From positions 289,001 through 353,000 of the forward strand of contig JAODUO010000470.1 of NCBI GenBank assembly GCA_025642075.2: a DNA stretch of 64,000 nt. The letters run 5' to 3'. Every line of letters starts with the position of its first letter. The first letter of the stretch is position 1. The position numbers were made by a program, and so were the translations under genes. Under the pieces are notes generated by a model, which saw only the letters and a program-made list of their open reading frames with translations, had not been told where the DNA came from and did not search any database. Of the stretch, positions 24,118 to 35,868 are shown in pieces. The DNA is from Ridgeia piscesae (taxonomy: Eukaryota; Annelida; Polychaeta; Sabellida; Siboglinidae).

Positions 24118-24279
24118 CTTGTGTTTATTGAGGAGCTCCTTCAGGTCAGCCGTGTGGAGCAGCTGCTGTTGGAGTTGTGTCAAAGTCTCCCGCGCAACTC
24201 CCAGGTTATGGAGGAACTCTTGCTCTGGGCCTCGGAACTCCAGCACGCACTGGCGCACGGGTGCCTGCTCCACCAGCTC
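24118..24279 (-). CDS. SYNE1: Nesprin exon: half spectrin repeat
   Basis: 162 bp, 54 codons, phase 0. Acceptor tgtgacag, donor AAG/gtaaga. Reads ELVEQAPVRQCVLEFRGPEQ, then EFLHNLGVARETL and LKELLNKHK. A 24-bp minisatellite starts about 54 bp past the donor. Confidence 0.93.
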
Positions 24280-24600
24280 CTGTCACATGAAATGAGCACC
24301 CACGTAAATAGCCGACACATCATATGCAATATTGTTTTTGCAAACTTGTACAATTAAAATACTTTTCAGATAACAATTCAAATTGCCTCATTTATTTATT
24401 TTATTAGTTTTCTTTGATTTATTTCACAATTTTTTTTATGGATTTCGTTAATTTAATTTTACTTATTTCACAATTTAGTTTTCAAAAAAAATCATTACAT
24501 TTTTTTATTTCACTAGTTTTCTTATATTCAATTTTTTCTTTCATTTATTTCATAAATTTATATATATTATTATCTTTTATTTTTTATTTTGAGTGATTAC

Positions 24601-24735
24601 CTTCCATCGTTTCTGCAGTGTGGCGACATTCAGCAGGAGTTCGTCTCTGTCGGAGTCGTCAAGTGACTCGGCCAGTTCGTTGCCCGCGGACACAAACTCC
24701 TGCAGCGACCGCTCATCCACTCGTCCAAAGAACAT
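24601..24735 (-). CDS. SYNE1: Nesprin exon: half spectrin repeat
   Basis: 135 bp, 45 codons, phase 0. Acceptor gtgttgcag, donor AAG/gtaatc. Reads MFFGRVDERSLQEFVSAGNE and LLLNVATLQKRWK. Its acceptor lies at the very edge of a 1.8-kb tandem array whose units resemble the acceptor. Confidence 0.92.
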
Positions 24736-24737
24736 CT

Positions 24738-26530
24738 GCAACACACACCCGCTATGTCACAGCTATAACACACACCCGCTATGTCACAGCTATAACATAT
24801 ACCCGCTATGTCACAGCTATGTCACAGCTACAACACACACCTGCTATGTCACAGCTATGTCACAGCTACAACACACACCCGCTATGTCACAGCGATGTCA
24901 CAGCTACAACACACACCCGCTATGTCACAGCTATGTCACAGCTATGTCACAACTACAACACACACCCGCTATGTCACAGCTATAACACACACCCAATATG
25001 TCACAGCTATGTCACAGCTACAACACACACCCGCTATGTCACAGCTATGTCACAGCAATAACACACCCACTATGTCACATCTATGTCACAGCTATGTCAC
25101 AGCTACAACACATACCCGCTATGTCACAGCTACAAAACACACCCGCTATGTCACATATATGTCACAGCTATAACACACACCCGCTGTCACAGCTATATCA
25201 CAGCTATGTCACAGCTACAACACATACCCGCTATGTCACAGCCACAAAACACACCAGCTATGTCACAAATATGTCACAGCTATAACACACACCCGCTATT
25301 TCACAGCTATGTCACAGCTACAACACATACCCGCTATGTCACAGCTATGTCACAGTTACAATACACCTGCTATGCCACAGCTATGTCACAGCTACAACAC
25401 ACACCCGCTATGTCACACCTATAACACACACCCACTATGTCACAGCTATGTCACAGCTATAACACATACCCGCTATGTCACAGCTACAAAGCACACCCGC
25501 TATGTCACAGCTATGTCACAGCTATAACACACACCCGCTATGTCACAGCTACAACACATACCCTCTATGTCACAGCTATATCACAGCTACAACACACAAC
25601 TGCTATGTCACAGCTACAACACACACCCGCTATGTCACAGATATGTCACAGTTACAACACACACCCGCTATGTCACAGCTACAACACACACCCGCTATGT
25701 CACAGCTACAACACATCCCCGCTATGTCACAGCTACAACACACACCCGCTATTTCACAGCTGTCACAGCTACAACACACACCCGCTATGTCACAGCTACA
25801 ACACACACCCGCTATGTCACAGCTATGTCACAGCTACAACACACACCCGCTATTTCACAGCTATGTCACAACTACAACACACACCCGCTATTTCACAGCT
25901 ATGTCACAGCTACAACACACACCCACTACGCCACAGATATGTCACAGCTACAACACACACCCGCTATGTCACAGCTACAACACACACCCGCTATGTCACA
26001 GCTACAACACACACCCGCTATGTCACAGCAACTACACATACCCGTTATGTCACAGCTATGTCACAGCTACAACACACACCCGCTATGTCACAGCTATGTC
26101 ACAGCTACAACACACACCCGCTATGTCACAGCTATGTCACAGCTACAACACACACACACACACTATGTCACAGCTACAACACACACCCGCTATGTCACAG
26201 CTATGTCACAGCTACAACACACACCCGCTATGTCAGAGCTATGTTACAGCTACAACACACACCCGCTATGTCACAGCTATAACACACCTGCTATGTCACA
26301 GCTACATCACACGCCCGTCATGTCATAGCTATAACACACACCTGCTATGTCACAGCTACAAGACACACTTGCTATATCACAACTACAACAACACGCCCGC
26401 TATGTCACAGCTACAACACACACTCACTTGCTATGTCACAGCTACAACACACTCGATATGTCACAGCTACAGCACACACCTGCTACATCGCAGCTATGAT
26501 ACAGGTACATCACAGCTACATCACAAGTAC
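24738..26530 (-). repeat. Tandem array of about 27-bp and shorter units up to the acceptor
   Basis: Plus-strand units mix ATGTCACAGCT with ACAACACACACCCGCT. In transcript sense the units contain GTGTGTTGTAG, resembling the true acceptor GTGTGTTGCAG at 24735. The array starts at the acceptor and decays gradually from about 26280 to 26640. The His/Tyr/Thr-rich open frames are artefacts. Confidence 0.93.
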
Positions 26531-26639
26531 AACACAGGGCTGACTACATCAGTCACATCACCCTACTACACCATAGTTACAATACTCAACCTGCTACATC
26601 ACCCCACTACGTCACTTACAATACAAAGCCTTGACATCA

Positions 26640-27646
26640 CAGTGACATCACCCCACTCACTGTCACAGCTACACACCCCGATACATCACCCCACTCACTG
26701 TCACAGCTACACACCCCGATACATCACCCCACTCACTGTCACAGCTACACAACCCCTTTACATCACCCCACTCACTGTCACAGCTACACACCCCGATACA
26801 TCACCCCACTCACTGTCACAGCTACACACCCCGATACATCACCCCACTCACTGTCACAGCTACACACCCCGATACATCACCCCACTCACTGTCACAGCTA
26901 CACACCCCGATACATCACCCCACTCACTGTCACAGCTACACACCCCGATACATCACCCCACTCACTGTCACAGCTACACACCCCGATACATCACCCCACT
27001 CACTGTCACAGCTACACACCCCGATACATCACCCCACTCACTGTCACAGCTACACACCCCGATACATCACCCCACTCACTGTCACAGCTACACACCCCGA
27101 TACATCACCCCACTCACTGTCACAGCTACACACCCCGATACATCACCCCACTCACTGTCACAGCTACACACCCCGATACATCACCCCACTCACTGTCACA
27201 GCTACACACCCCGATACATCACCCCACTCACTGTCACAGCTACACAACCCCTTTACATCACCCCACTCACTGTCACAGCTACACAACCCCTTTACATCAC
27301 CCCACTCACTGTCACAGCTACACAACCCCTTTACATCACCCCACTCACTGTCACAGCTACACAACCCCTTTACATCACCCCACTCACTGTCACAGCTACA
27401 CAACCCCTTTACATCACCCCACTCACTGTCACAGCTACACAACCCCTTTACATCACCCCACTCACTGTCACAGCTACACACCCCGATACATCACCCCACT
27501 CACTGTCACAGCTACACAACCCCTTTACATCACCCCACTCACTGTCACAGCTACACAACCCCTTTACATCACCCCACTCACTGTCACAGCTACACAACCC
27601 CTTTACATCACCCCACTCACTGTCACAGCTACCCACCCCGATACAC
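26640..27646 (-). repeat. 38/39-bp minisatellite, about 26 units
   Basis: Units share CACTCACTGTCACAGCTACA and then differ: ACCCCGATACATCACC (38 bp) or an AACCCCTTTACATCACC form (39 bp). The two forms occur in blocks, the second mainly 27240-27480 and 27510-27620. In transcript sense every unit has ACAGTGAGTGG, a donor-like string. It lies about 95 bp past the donor at 27740, and its GTCACAGCTAC core resembles the neighbouring array, so they may share an origin. Confidence 0.93.
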
Positions 27647-27739
27647 TTCTGCTATATGACATCCCCACATCACATCTTCAGTAAGATATTTGTAGTGTAA
27701 AGGTCTCGACCTTTTTAGCTACAAGATGAATGCACTGAC

Positions 27740-27907
27740 CTTGTGATTAGTCAGAAGGTCGTCTGTATTTTCTCCGTCCTGCGTCATGACAGCCTCCGCT
27801 GCCGTGACCCACTCCTCAATTGGTTGTGCTTTTGACTGTAGATGGCGCCACATTCTCAGGCCCTTCTCGAGCCGAGCCTCCCATTCTTTCGAGTTTGTAT
27901 TGCACAT
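27740..27907 (-). CDS. SYNE1: Nesprin exon: half spectrin repeat
   Basis: 168 bp, 56 codons, phase 0. Acceptor aattatag, donor AAG/gtcagt. Reads MCNTNSKEWEARLEKGLRMW, then IEEWVTAAEAVM and DDLLTNHK. It completes the repeat begun in the preceding exon (W-x-x-x-A-E motif of helix C). The 38/39-bp array lies about 95 bp past the donor. Confidence 0.93.
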
Positions 27908-28380
27908 CTATAATTACCATGAGTTCAAGTGTTGTAACTTGTAAGCAGCACATCGTTTATATCACTGAAAATTAATGATCCTAGGAAGACAGTCTCTATT
28001 TAAGAGCTCTGAAAATAGTATTAAGTCACAATCTTGTCATGGTCCAGTTTGGAAACTTTGGATAAACATTATGGCTATAAATCTTGTATAATAGGACTGC
28101 TTATTATAAAAAAGTAACACTAATACAGTAAAGATTTAAAACAAATTAAACTCGGTTTAAACTGATTAGGAAGACAGATGGTTGTGAAACAACATGTTAC
28201 ACATTAAAAGCAAGTTTAAAATAGTGCGTTTTTAGACATGCTTTGACGTCCATTTACGTGATCAGCAGCAAATCGTGTGGCGATTAACTTCACAGAAATG
28301 ATTCAGTTCGAAATCGGGATTACTTGTCTTATTGCACCAGGTTATATTGTACACAGAAGACAGTTTGCCACGTTGTTTAC

Positions 28381-28524
28381 CTGGAACTGTTTGTTGAGTT
28401 GTGCCATGGTGGCGTGTAACTGCTGTGTCTGTACACACTGGCTCTTGCATTTCGCAATCTTCTGGTAGACTTTGTTCTTGCTCTCCAGCATCGATTTGTA
28501 GTAGGTGATCTTCTTGAAGTAGGT
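28381..28524 (-). CDS. SYNE1: Nesprin exon: half spectrin repeat
   Basis: 144 bp, 48 codons, phase 0. Acceptor tcttgtag, donor CAG/gtaaac. Reads TYFKKITYYKSMLESKNKVY then QKIAKCKSQCVQ and MAQLNKQFQ: helix A and part of B of a repeat completed by the next exon. Confidence 0.92.
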
Positions 28525-28835
28525 CTACAAGACAAACCAGGTCAAAGACTGTAACAACATTCTACTTGTTCTATTATTTCCGGGGATACATACTACAATT
28601 TCAACTACAGGGCTATTCTATGCGGTATATAAAAAAAATCCCAGTTGTGAAATATTGACTGGATGAGTCACCAAAGAGGCTCAACATAAAGTAAAATATG
28701 ATTACATCAATATCAAGCAATGTGATCTTGCGAGTAAATGTAAGTTTGTGATATAGCAGCTATGTACCGGTATGTCACCTTTTGTCAGAAATTCACTTAC
28801 TTTGGAGCATAATTTGTGAAACATATGTGACCAAG

Positions 28836-28880
28836 ACTCAGAGCTGACGGGTTGAAACGTCGTATGCTTTAAAGTATGTG
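28836..28880. mobile_element. Fragment related to the foldback element ends
   Basis: GCTGACGGGTTGAAACGTCG matches, with few changes, the terminal motif of the element at 13000-13322. Only one end is seen. The remaining intron 28525-29336 shows nothing else. Confidence 0.4.
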
Positions 28881-29336
28881 TATTTCCTTAAAATGATATT
28901 GATAATGGTTACACAGTAAAACGAGTCTCAGTAGCCACCTGTCTATAACAGTAATCTATGTATAATGTATACTCTTGAAGCCCAGAATGACATACCATCA
29001 GTGTGTATCCCAGTCATGACACTCTCCACACTGACAATCTGCTTATAAAGGTGACATCATACTGGACAACACTGGCGGTCCCGACAGTTCCCATTAGGGA
29101 GCAATCTCATTCACAAATTAAAACATTTTGCATAGTGATGTAAACTCAAAGTTTGCTGTGTTTTTTAAAAAGAAAAACTCTCTGGGACCAGAAATGTTAC
29201 AAAATTTACAAACAATTTTTAGTGACTTAGAGATTTTGCTACAAAACAGATCATGTGACAGACAGGTCAATTATGACTACGATGTCACTCTACACCTGTC
29301 AATCACATTTGCTGACATAACAAACATTTGCCACAC

Positions 29337-29660
29337 CTGGTGGTTCTCGAGTCTGTCTTCGATGTGGTTGATATTCCCGTCGATCTTGTGCGAGGCGAGC
29401 AACGTGTTACCCTCTCGGATCCACTCCATTAGATCGGAGACACCATTCTCGAGCGACTCCACTTGGGGCAGCACCGAGCGCATTGGCTTGAGTGTCTCGG
29501 GAAGGAGTTTGTGCACCAGCATGAGCCTCTCTTTGATCTGTTTCAGTTCGTTCAGCATGACCTTGACCCTGTCCTGCGAGCTGTCCTTGACAAGGTTGCG
29601 AGCAAGCTCCGACGCTTCCTTGAAATCCTCCTGAACCCGATCTAGTTCTTCCAGCAACTT
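29337..29660 (-). CDS. SYNE1: Nesprin exon: spectrin repeat
   Basis: 324 bp, 108 codons, phase 0. Acceptor ttcggcag, donor CAG/gtgtgg. Reads KLLEELDRVQEDFKEASELA, LNELKQIKERLMLVHKLL, LMEWIREGNTLL and ends HIEDRLENHQ, a full three-helix repeat. Confidence 0.94.
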
Positions 29661-29867
29661 CTGCCGAAGGAAGACACAGTAATTTAGAATACCTTCTCAA
29701 TTCATTAATTTATTTTTAAAATTATTTAAAAACATTACGAGGTACTTTGCGTTTTAACAAATTGAGTTACTCCGAAGTTGCACTACAATAAAAGACACCT
29801 AATAACCGTTTCTAGTCACAGCCATTTTTTTTCCTTTTTTACCTGTTCCTGATATTTCTACACACGT

Positions 29868-30265
29868 CCAAATGACGGGTGGACACATCTCTACCTGAGG
29901 CTGTGTCTACATATTAGCAATAGTAAATAGATAAGGATAATAATAATAATACAAATAACCTACACTAAATAGGATAAAAAGTTAAGAGAATAATAATGAA
30001 TATCAATAACTAATAATAAGTACATTAGACTTTTAAGGTGTGCAAAAAATGCAATATCCTAATAACAGTTATTAAGTTAATGCTATTCATCCAAATGACC
30101 GCTCTCTACATGAAACTGTCGATATATTAACAATAGTAAATAGATACTAATAAAACAGCCGATACCAAATAGGAAACAGCATTAAGAAAATAAAATACAT
30201 AATAATTAATAACAATTTTTTTTAACTTTAAATGTGCAAAAACATACACTATGCTAAAACACTCG
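29868..30265. repeat. Decayed direct duplication, about 220-bp spacing
   Basis: Two copies start TCCAAATGAC (29868 and 30089). They share AACAATAGTAAATAGATA-type sequence, ACACTAAATAGGA/ATACCAAATAGGA, and a similar tail (AAGGTGTGCAAAAAATGCAA / AAATGTGCAAAAACATACA). AT-rich intron, no coding. Confidence 0.7.
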
Positions 30266-30307
30266 TTATGTTATCGCTGTTTTATGGCTACACAAACAAC
30301 CACTGAC

Positions 30308-30625
30308 CTCGAGAACTTGCAAGCGGTCGCGTAGCTCCGTGTACGTGCACATGATCGGGGTGTGCAGCGACCCCTCCGCCATGTCGAGCCACTGCGTCAC
30401 TCCCGTCACCCTCGCGTCATACCCCTGACGACACTTCTCGACGGTGACCTCCTGAACAAATTGACGTGCCACTTTCGACACCTCCCCCCACCGTTGGGTC
30501 AGCATCAACACTTGCTCCTTGATCTCCATGGCAACCGTCTCCGTGACGACCTCGACGAGGAAGTTGCTTGACTCCACGAGGACCTTGTGTTTCTCTTCGT
30601 AGTTGTCGAGATCGTTGAAGAAATC
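30308..30625 (-). CDS. SYNE1: Nesprin exon: spectrin repeat
   Basis: 318 bp, 106 codons (one repeat), phase 0. Acceptor cgattgcag, donor GAG/gtcagt. Starts DFFNDLDNYEEKHKVLVESS, contains LMLTQRWGEVSKVARQF and ends RDRLQVLE. Confidence 0.95.
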
Positions 30626-31059
30626 CTGCAATCGTTGCATAGGGATATCACAGTGCTGCCCCCATATGGCACTACAGGATATTACTCATGGTGACTAGAC
30701 AATTTTGTCTTTAAAGCCATTTTGTCTTTAAAGCCACCGTGGTGTTATAAAAATGAAAACTCCCAGTAGATCTGCTTTGCATGCACAATTTCTCTTGGAA
30801 TCAACATGGCAGATTTACTTTGACACAAGTAGTTTTATGAACAAACAACTATATCTTCTTTCAATGAAAAAGTACATATTCACTGAATAAATATACTGTT
30901 GTTTCTCCAAACAAACAAGTAGATTTTTTCTAAATAAACAACTTTTTTTCAGAAACAAGCAGATTTTCTATTAATACAACAAATTATTATGTAAACAAGT
31001 AAGTCAATTATTTTTTAATAACCAATACCAAACAAATCACCTCTGAATCGGAAGGAGTA

Positions 31060-32362
31060 AAGGCGAACAAGATGGGGTAAAGGGGGAACAAGATGGGGTA
31101 AAGGGGGAACAAGATGGGGTAAAGGGGGAACAAGATGGGGTAAAGTGGGAACAAGATGGGGTAAAGGGCGAACAAGATGGGGTAAAGGGGGAACAAGATG
31201 GGGTAAAGGGGGAACAAGATGGGGTAAAGGGGGAACAAGATGGGGTAAAGGGCGAACAAGATGGGGTAAAGGGGAACAAGATGGGGTAAAGGGGGAACAA
31301 GATGGGGTAAAGGGGGAACAAGATGGGGTAAAGGGCGAACAAGATGGGGTAAAGGGCGAACAAGATGGGGTAAAGGGGGAACAAGATGGGGTAAAGGGGG
31401 AACAAGATGGGGTAAAGGGGAACAAGATGGGGTAAAGGGCGAACAAGATGGGGTAAAGGGGGAACAAGATGGGGTAAAGGGGGAACAAGATGGGGTAAAG
31501 GGCGAACAAGATGGGGTAAAGGGGAACAAGATGGGGTAAAGGGGGAACAAGATGGGGTAAAGGGGAACAAGATGGGGTAAAGGGCGAACAAGATGGGGTA
31601 AAGGGGGAACAAGATGGGGTAAAGGGCGAACAAGATGGGGTAAAGGGGGAACAAGATGGGGTAAAGGGCGAACAAGATGGGGTAAAGGGCGAACAAGATG
31701 GGGTAAAGTGGGGAACAAGATGGGGTAAAAGGGAAACAAGATGGGGTAAAGCGGGGAACAAGATGGGGTAAAGGGGAACAATATGGGGTAAAGGGGGAAC
31801 AAGATGGGGTAAAGGGGGAACAAGATGGGGTAAAGGGTGACCAAGATGGGGTAAAGGGGGAACAAGATGGGGTAAAGGGGGAACAATATGGGGTAAAGGG
31901 TGAACAAGATGGGGTAAAGGGGGAACAATATGGGGTAAAGGGTGAATAAGATGGGGTAAAGGGGGAACAATATGGGGTAAAGGGGGAACAAGATGGGGTA
32001 AAGGGTGAACAAGATGGGGTAAAGGGCGAACAAGATGGGGTAAAGGGGGAACAAGATGGGGTAAAGGGTGAACAAGATGGGGTAAAGGGGGAACAAGATG
32101 GGGTAAAGAGGTAACAATATGGGATAAAAGGGGAACAAGATGGGGTAAAGGGGGAACAATATGGGGTAAAGGGGGAACAAGATGGGGTAAAGTGGGAACA
32201 AGATGGGGTAAAGGGGGAACAAAATGGGGTAAAGTGGGGAACAAGATGGGGTAAAGGGCGAACAAGATGGGGTAAAGTGGGGAACAAGATGGGGCAAAAG
32301 GGAAACAAGATGGGGTAAAAGGGAAACAAGATGGGGTAAAAGGGGAACAAGATGGAGTAAAA
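31060..32362. repeat. 20/21-bp minisatellite, about 62 units
   Basis: Plus-strand unit AACAAGATGGGGTAAAGGG plus one or two G; variants GGGCG, GTGGG, AATATGG. Runs to within about 15 bp of the donor of the exon at 32379. The open frames (YPILFPL, TPSCSPF, PHLVPPL) are array by-products. Confidence 0.95.
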
Positions 32363-32378
32363 TGGTTAAAACACTTAC

Positions 32379-32584
32379 CCCTCTCTCCTGTGGCGGTGTG
32401 TCGAGCATCTTCTCAGCGTCGGCCAGCCAGACAGTGAGTATGTCAACACAAGCCGTATAGCGGCGCCAGTATGTCACCACTTCCTCTAACATCGTCTGGA
32501 CACTCGTCACCTCCACTGTCAACTTCTTCCATCTCTCCGTTATCTCGTCCAGACTCCGGTTCACTTCCATAGACTCCTTCTTGC
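32379..32584 (-). CDS. SYNE1: Nesprin exon: spectrin repeat
   Basis: 206 bp, phase 1 in, phase 0 out. Acceptor tgtcacag, donor GGG/gtaagt. Contains WKKLTVEVTSVQTMLEEVV and VWLADAEKMLDTPPQ, close to the S-V-x-x-M-L-E-E-V and W-L-x-D-A-E-K-M-L stretches of nesprin-1. A 21-bp minisatellite begins about 15 bp beyond the donor. Confidence 0.95.
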
Positions 32585-32599
32585 CTGTGACATTGGTGA

Positions 32600-33150
32600 C
32601 ATTATATCTCAATGGTGACACAAGGTAACAAAATTGAAAGTGGTGACAATATGTGGCGGCGGTGATAGAAGATAATAATATAAAAGTGGTGACATTATGT
32701 GACAATGGTGATAGATGGTAACAATATGAAAGTGGTGACATTACGTGACAATGGTGGTACAAAGTAACAGAATGAAAGTTTGGTGACATTATGTGGAAAA
32801 AAAATGGTGAATTTTGGAAATTGGGTAACAAAAAAATGAAAGGTGGTGAAAAATTAAAAAAAGGGGTTTTACAATGGTGGTACAAAGTAACAGAATGAAA
32901 GTGGTGACATTATGTGACGATGGTGATACAATGCAACAAAATGAAAGTGGTGACATTATGTGGCAATGGTGGTACAAGGTAACACTATGAAAGTGGTGTG
33001 ACCACGGTGCATTATTGTGACAATGGTGACACAATGTGACAATGGTGACACAGTATAGCACTATGACAGCAGTATGACACAATGTGACAATAGTGCATTA
33101 TTGTGACAATGGTGACATAATGTAACAATTGTGACATAAAGTGAGTAGTG
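32600..33150. repeat. Degenerate GTGACA-rich repeats, with a corrupted-looking stretch
   Basis: Loose repeats of GGTGACATTATGTGACAATGG. The part at 32785-32875 looks like the same unit with homopolymer expansion (AAAAAAAATGG, AAAAAAGGGG), suggesting a low-quality consensus. Confidence 0.7.
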
Positions 33151-33159
33151 ACACTGTAC

Positions 33160-34006
33160 GACAGGTGAGGTGTGAGAGCAACGACATGAGGTGTGAGAGC
33201 AACGACATGAGGTGTGAGAGAAATGACATGAGGTGTGAGAGCAACGACATGTGGTGTGAGAGCAACGACATAGGGTGTGAGAGCAACGACATGGGGTGTG
33301 AGAGCAACGACATGGGGTGTGAGAGCAACGACATGGGGTGTGAGAGAAACGACATGTGGTGTGAGAGCAACGACATGGGGTGTGAGAGCAACGACATGGG
33401 GTGTGAGAGCAACGACATGGGGTGTGAGAGCAACGACATGGGGTGTGAGAGCAACGACATGGGGTGTGAGAGCAACGACATGAGGTGTGAGAGCAACGAC
33501 ATGAGGTGTGAGAGCAACGACATGAGGTGTGAGAGCAACGACATGGGGTGTGAGAGCAACGACATGAGGTGTGAGAGCAACGACATGGGGTGTGAGAGCA
33601 ACGACATGAGGGTGTGAGAGCAACGACATGGGGTGTGAGAGCAACGACATGGGGTGTGAGAGCAACGACATGGGGTGTGAGAGCAACGACATGGGGTGTG
33701 AGAGCAACGACATGGGGTGTGAGAGCAACGACATGGGGTGTGAGAGCAACGACATGGGGTGTGAGAGCAACGACATGGGGTGTGAGAGCAACGACATGGG
33801 GTGTGAGAGCAACGACATGGGGTGTGAGAGCAACGACATGGGGTGTGAGAGCAACGACATGGGGGTGGGGAGAGCAACGACATGAGGTGTGAGAGCAACG
33901 ACATTTGGGGTGTGAGAGCAACGACATGAGGTGTGAGAGCAACGACATGAGGTGTGAGAGCAACGACATGGGGTGTGAGAGCAACGACATGGGGTTACGA
34001 AACAAA
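33160..34006. repeat. 21-bp minisatellite, about 40 units
   Basis: Unit GTGTGAGAGCAACGACATGG plus G; GAGGTG and GGGGTG variants. A shorter second array of the same unit is at 34425-34735. Period is a multiple of 3, hence open frames (CESNDMG, HVVALTP). Confidence 0.95.
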
Positions 34007-34424
34007 TGAGACAATTAGACATGTATATGACAAAAGGGGGTAACAAGCGACACTGAGACAAAATGTGACAATTATGATACAATGTCATACTTGGGGACGC
34101 AGGTGTGACAATGATGATGTGAGAGTAACTACAATGTGCCAACAATAATGGCACAAGGTGTGAGAGCAACACTTTGCGAATTTAGACAAAAAAATTATAC
34201 ACGTTCATGGGATGTGACAATGACTGGGGGTGAACAACGAATGGGGGGAGACAAACGAAATGTGTTTTAGCAACGAAGGGGTGTGGGAAAAATGATGTGA
34301 GAGAAAACGACATGGCTGTGAGAAAGGGAAGACTGGATGAGAGCAAAACATAGGGGACACAACAAGAGTGGAGAGCACGACAATGACAAAATGGGGTGTG
34401 ATAGCAACGACATGAGTGTGAGAG
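34007..34424. repeat. First copy of a duplicated flank, hybrid with the 21-bp array
   Basis: Matches 34736-35100 over most of its length, for example TTATGATACAATGTCATACTT and CAATAATGGCACAAGGTG. At several places, however, array motifs such as GTGTGAGAGCAAC replace the flank sequence, so it reads like a mixture of the two. Confidence 0.75.
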
Positions 34425-34735
34425 CAACACATGGGGTGTGAGAGCAACGACAGGGTTGAAGAACGACATGGGGTGTGAGAGCAACGACATGGGGTGTGAG
34501 AGCAACGACATGGGGTGTGAGAGCAACGACATGGGGTGTGAGAGCAACGACATGAGGTGTGAGAGCAACGACATGGGGTGTGAGAGCAACGACATGGGGT
34601 GTGAGAGTGAGAGCAACGACATGAGGTGTGAGAGCAACGACATGGGGTGTGAGAGCAACGACATGAGGTGTGAGAGCAACGACATGAGGTGTGAGAGCAA
34701 CGACATGGGGTGTGAGAGCAACGACATGGGGCAAT
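34425..34735. repeat. 21-bp minisatellite, second block, about 14 units
   Basis: Same unit as 33160-34006. Followed by 34736-35100, the cleaner copy of the duplicated flank. Confidence 0.93.
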
Positions 34736-35100
34736 TACAAAACAAAAAGACAATTATGACATGTATATGACAAAAGTGTAACTGCGACACTGATGACAAA
34801 ATGTGACGATTATGATACAATGTCATACTTGTGACGCAATGTGACAATGATGCCATGTGATAATAACTACAATGTGCCAACAATAATGGCACAAGGTGAT
34901 TATAGTGACACTTTGCGAATGATGACACAAAATTATACTGTTCATAATGTGACAATGACTGTGCAATATAATGTGACAATCAAGACGAAATGTGTTTTAT
35001 TCGTAAGATGTGACAATTATGTCAAAGAAAACTATCATGGCATTGTGAGAAAGGGAAGACTGGATGACAACAAAACATAACCACACAACAAGAGTGGTAA
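34736..35100. repeat. Second copy of the duplicated flank
   Basis: GTGACA-rich intron sequence that also occurs, altered, at 34007-34424 (offset about 720 bp). No coding seen. Confidence 0.75.
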
Positions 35101-35200
35101 CACGTAACAATAACATTTAAATTTATTACAGAAATTAAATTTATCCATGGCGGACAAATGAAAGCAAAGCGAAGCTTTAAGATCGATCAAAACCACTCAC

Positions 35201-35297
35201 CCTCTGGGTGCTCCTTCTTGTAGATGTCCGCCTGTCTCTTGCAGTCTAGGTACGTCTCTTCATATCGCTTGAACAACTCTCGTGTTTGAACAAACTC
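35201..35297 (-). CDS. SYNE1: Nesprin exon: spectrin repeat segment
   Basis: 97 bp, phase 0 in, phase 1 out (GAG G/gtgagt). Reads EFVQTRELFKRYEETYLDCK then ADIYKKEHPEG. It splices in phase to the exon at 32379-32584. Confidence 0.92.
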
Positions 35298-35559
35298 CTG
35301 CAAGGACAGCAATTGTACATCTCCGTGAAAACATGGACACTTGAAGTCAACGTAAACACCCAACAGGCTGGAGGAATCCAATGCACAAACAATCCAGTGG
35401 TGCTTAAAGTCTGTCTTGTTGTCATAGCCATGCATGACTAGGATCAGTCCCAGGTGCAATGCATTGTGGGAAAATTATGGGATCAGTGGAAACACAAAAA
35501 GCAGCATGTGTAAGCTACGAAAGATGATATCAGCTTACGATGACAGTTTGTCACAGTCA

Positions 35560-35866
35560 CAGACTTGCTCTCCGCTCCCCAGTCTCCCCTATCCCAACTC
35601 TCAACCCCTCAACCCTGGCCATTCTCTTCTCATCCTCTTTCCAGCCTACCAACTTCCCGTCTCCCTTATTTACTCTTCATCTTCTTGACTTTCCCATCTT
35701 CCTGCCTCTTCCCATTTTCCCCCTTTCTTTCTCCCTCTAATCTCCCCATCTCATCCCTCCACTCTCCATTCCCTCTCTCTTCCCTCCCTTCCCTCCATTC
35801 CAATCACTCCTTCCCTCTCCATCTCCTCACCACCCACACCACACCATCCTCCTCCTTCCCACACTC
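35560..35866 (+). repeat. C/T-rich low-complexity tract next to a donor
   Basis: CTCCCTT/CCTCC-rich on the plus strand, so purine-rich in the nesprin transcript. Ends within a few bases of the donor at 35869. 35298-35560 shows nothing. Confidence 0.8.
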
Positions 35867-35868
35867 AC

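Noticed and set aside
25475..27700. 741-codon His/Thr/Pro-rich frame
   Set aside because: Crosses two tandem arrays of different period; no start or family support.
31008..32885. 625-, 437- and 416-codon Pro/Leu/Phe frames
   Set aside because: Products of the 21-bp array; only 32379-32584 inside the longest frame is a real nesprin exon.
33012..34979. Frames of up to 386 codons over the 21-bp array
   Set aside because: Low-complexity by-products, open in all frames and on both strands.
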